Below, one piece after another: positions 61,416-64,000 of a stretch of 64,000 nt of DNA; position 1 is the stretch's first letter, and each line of letters begins with the position of its first letter. Made by a program: the position numbers and the translations under genes. The DNA comes from Sesamum alatum (lineage: Eukaryota > Streptophyta > Magnoliopsida > Lamiales > Pedaliaceae), in NCBI GenBank assembly GCA_034509735.1, contig JACGWO010000011.1, positions 15,409,866-15,473,865 on the forward strand, in the 5' to 3' direction. The notes beneath the pieces were generated by a model, which did not search any database, was not told the DNA's origin, and saw only the letters and a list, made by a program, of their open reading frames with translations.

Positions 61416-63248
61416 TTAACTGCTGTTTTCAAGCTCGTCTTTTACATTTACATCTGAATGAGAATCAAAATCGACTTTCTCATCTGATCTGTTGTTCATC
61501 TCAAGAGCATGAACGATAAGAGAGTTCACCTGTTTTCTCAATACACCATTATCAACTAAGATACTCGTTAGCATCTGCCTCAATTCCTCATCAACAGAGT
61601 TCACCTGGCCTTCTGACTCTGCTGCTCTATCAGTGGTTGAAGCACAAGAATCAAAATCCTGACCTAAATGCTGAGCCTGATCAAAATTTTAGGAAAACGA
61701 GATCAAGGAACATGCATTAATGATGGAAGAAAACATTTCTTGGTGGGCATCTCACGGTAAGAAAACAGCACCCCATAGAGCATATATGCAGTTCCAGAAT
61801 AAGAAAAGCAAAGAAATTATGTAACATCAAAAGTATGATTATTTATCTGTTTTCAGCTGAATTCTTCACACCCAACCACCCCAAGAAATGGGGAAACAGA
61901 TTTCTAGTCTAAAGACGCATCAAGTATAAAATCTGAACTTTGAGGGAGCACCAAAATATAAGTGAGAGAAGAATAACAGTTCAAGGCAGAAGGAGTACCT
62001 CCGCAATGAGAAGGCCTATTTGATTGTCAGATGTCCCTGTAACATCCAACGTATCCAACAATGATGGATTATTTTTTAGTAGATCATCTCCTTTTGAGAG
62101 CATTACATTGTTAATATTGCACTCCTGAAGCTGATCGTAAAGAATCTTGCATTTATATAGCAGCTTCCTCCAAGAGGTTCTTGTTTGCTCATTTTTCTCT
62201 CTTTCTTCTTGGAGAAGTTCCTGGGATTGCAGAAGTTTCAGAAACAAGCAACCGATTTCTCAATTTAATTAAAGTCATGCAGATTTTGAAAATATACAAT
62301 AACATAGAAACAGATATTTCGAAACTCTAGAAATAGAGCAGCTTTCTCGCATATTGCACATAAAAGGGAAAGCAAACTGCACTGATGTGCATACTTACAG
62401 GCATATAAATATAATACATTGGAGTGACAACTCTTATATTAGTTTTTGCTTCTCTATACATTTTCTTACCTCACGAGGACTCTCTTATATTATCGGAACA
62501 ATTTAAAGCAAGAACAGAAATTCATTGCCTAAAAAGGAGCAAGAATCAAAATAATAATTCCAAAGGAACAGATGGAGCGCATGTATTATAGGTAAGAAAG
62601 TTATCAGTCTCAAAGTCCTCCGCAGGGTTGACATTGAGTTGACATGTTCAGGAGAGCTCTAAGCATGCTACACGGATAGAATGGAGACAGATGATAATTG
62701 TGGTGACAAGGATAGAATGGACTGACAGATAATATTTCTACTGTTGAGCAATTTAAGTTACCTCCATTTTAGATTTTTCTTTGAACGACTGATTAAGTTG
62801 TTGGTTCAGTTCTGCTCGGGAACTTCTTAAAGATTTAACTTCTCTAACAAGAACTTTGATGTCAGCTTTAGACTTCATTTCCAGCTCCTGATGTCGCTTC
62901 AACAAATCCTCAAACTGCTGCTTTGCAGAATCCAACTCCTGCTGCAAGACATCGTTGTGCTGATTGTCTGGTGAATTTGCAGACTGACTGCCCAGCCTCT
63001 GGGCCTGGAAAAGGTTTTCTATGAATATGGAGTTGCTCAAACAGAGATAAACTAAAACAGGTCCGGGAAAAAGGATACATTACCTGTTGAGAGTTCAACT
63101 TCAATTCGAGTTCCATTGACTTCAACCTAAGTTCTTCCATATCCCATTGCATTTGGGTCACTCTTTCCCTTTCAATTAATATAGCTCGTTCAAGGTTCTC
63201 TTTACTTTTTTGTTTAGTAGTTTCAAGCTCCACTTCCAAATCTTTCAC
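61416..63248 (-). CDS. PX-domain Rab effector, C-terminal part (EREX/EREL-like)
   Basis: The gene runs off the right edge, so only the last four exons identified are present: 63084-63248, 62762-63004, 61999-62220 and 61416-61676. All start and end in phase 0 (891 nt, 296 residues plus stop). The sequence is coiled coil throughout: [60 protein letters not shown] and [20 protein letters not shown]. The end is [20 protein letters not shown]. The [15 protein letters not shown] and L..ILVDNG.LRKQVN motifs are those of EREX and EREL1/EREL2, PX-domain proteins that bind phosphoinositides and Rab5-type GTPases at endosomes in vacuolar trafficking. The PX domain itself lies beyond 64000. Confidence 0.82.
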
Positions 63249-64000
63249 CTGCAGAGAAATGATAAATCATGGACTCATATCGAATAGATATATGTGAATC
63301 TAGAGAAATATGTGGCGAAAAATGTACATGTGTAGGGAACATTTCCTCCAAATAGCAAAAGGACCTTTGCAACAAACCCACAGATAAAAAGATAATCAAC
63401 CAGGATTGTAAAGAAAAGAATGAGATTTGAAGTCAATCTCATCAATATCAGCCAAGCTTGATGAATGCTAACATCACACGAGTATCTGAACCATGCTATC
63501 TTGTCAGAATCTAGGGTTCAAAGCTGGAAGTTGGTCAATGGAAACAAAGGACAGGTTAGATTGACCAAAACTAGTTCTCACATTTCCTAAACAATATTAA
63601 CTTAGTAAAAACATTTTTAAACATAGTTCACTGGACATGGTGGGCCACAATCTAGGAATTTGAGACTGCAGAGAATCACTCACGCCTAAACGGGGATAGA
63701 TGTTGGTTAAACTTAGTTAATGCACCAAGAATTGGTAAGTAAAAGATAATAACAGTAGTACTAAAATACTTCCCATTGCACACTATGTCAGTTGCTGACA
63801 AAAACACGCAAAACCGCGAGTAAAGACACCCAGTTTCTGTTGGCAAATTCTCTCTTTCAGGTACACATGCATTTCCATATGCATTAGAAATGAATACAAT
63901 TGTAAACTGTATGTCTTCTGTGTAGGCTAAAAGCAACCAATGCAAATAGTGGAACTGGCCAATTGGTGCGCATCAGTAATTTATTCAGAAGGCGACTGAG
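63249..64000 (-). other. Intron of the EREL-like gene
   Basis: Read on the minus strand, a splice acceptor (ctgcag) at 63249-63254 opens the first visible exon. No further exon with coiled-coil or PX features is recognisable up to the right edge, so this is taken as intron sequence. Confidence 0.55.

Overview
This window is nuclear DNA from a flowering plant. The genes are split by GT-AG introns, and they include a chloroplast ATP synthase subunit, a chloroplast coiled-coil starch protein and an outer-envelope kinase. The non-genic DNA is AT-rich and full of plant transposons. The style fits a eudicot, perhaps an asterid such as a Lamiales species, but that placement is a weak inference.

Left part (1 to about 28 kb) is a transposon nest. 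It holds a 914-bp MULE-type inverted-repeat element with an exact 10-bp target duplication (463-1376), a hAT-like non-autonomous element (2662-3562), and a LINE tail (about 4194-4511). Next comes a decayed MULE: nine tandem hairpins (4702-5044), a MuDR-type transposase on + (5271-7966) and an antisense plant mobile domain (PMD) gene (about 8060-10100). A Ty3/Gypsy Tat-type retrotransposon abuts it (10191-20118). It has lost most of pol but keeps gag, protease, the integrase tail and a long antisense PMD gene. A DUF4283 retroelement ORF, a CACTA-like element and a 5'-truncated LINE follow.

Middle part (28-38.8 kb): a 19-exon LRR-malectin receptor gene on the minus strand, reconstructed here as a continuous 656-codon frame. 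It ends just after the transmembrane helix, so it has no kinase domain. Beyond it lie foldback elements and a second MULE (33.4-36.8 kb) that also carries a PMD remnant.

Right part (38.8-64 kb) is gene-dense and well conserved: a UDP-GlcNAc transporter (UGNT1-like), a ubiquitin-like SNRNP25-type protein, ATP synthase subunit b', a KOC1-like outer-envelope kinase, an MRC/PII1-like starch-initiation protein and the 3' part of an EREX/EREL-like PX protein. From memory, the Arabidopsis counterparts are all in the At4g32160-At4g32272 interval, so this looks like an ancient syntenic block. Three of the six products act in the chloroplast; the other three do not obviously share a pathway.

Two points affect how the window is read. 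The two LTRs differ mainly by one-base indels, while every host gene model is frame-perfect, so some transposon frameshifts may be assembly errors. PMD genes occur three times, always antisense to the mobile element that carries them.
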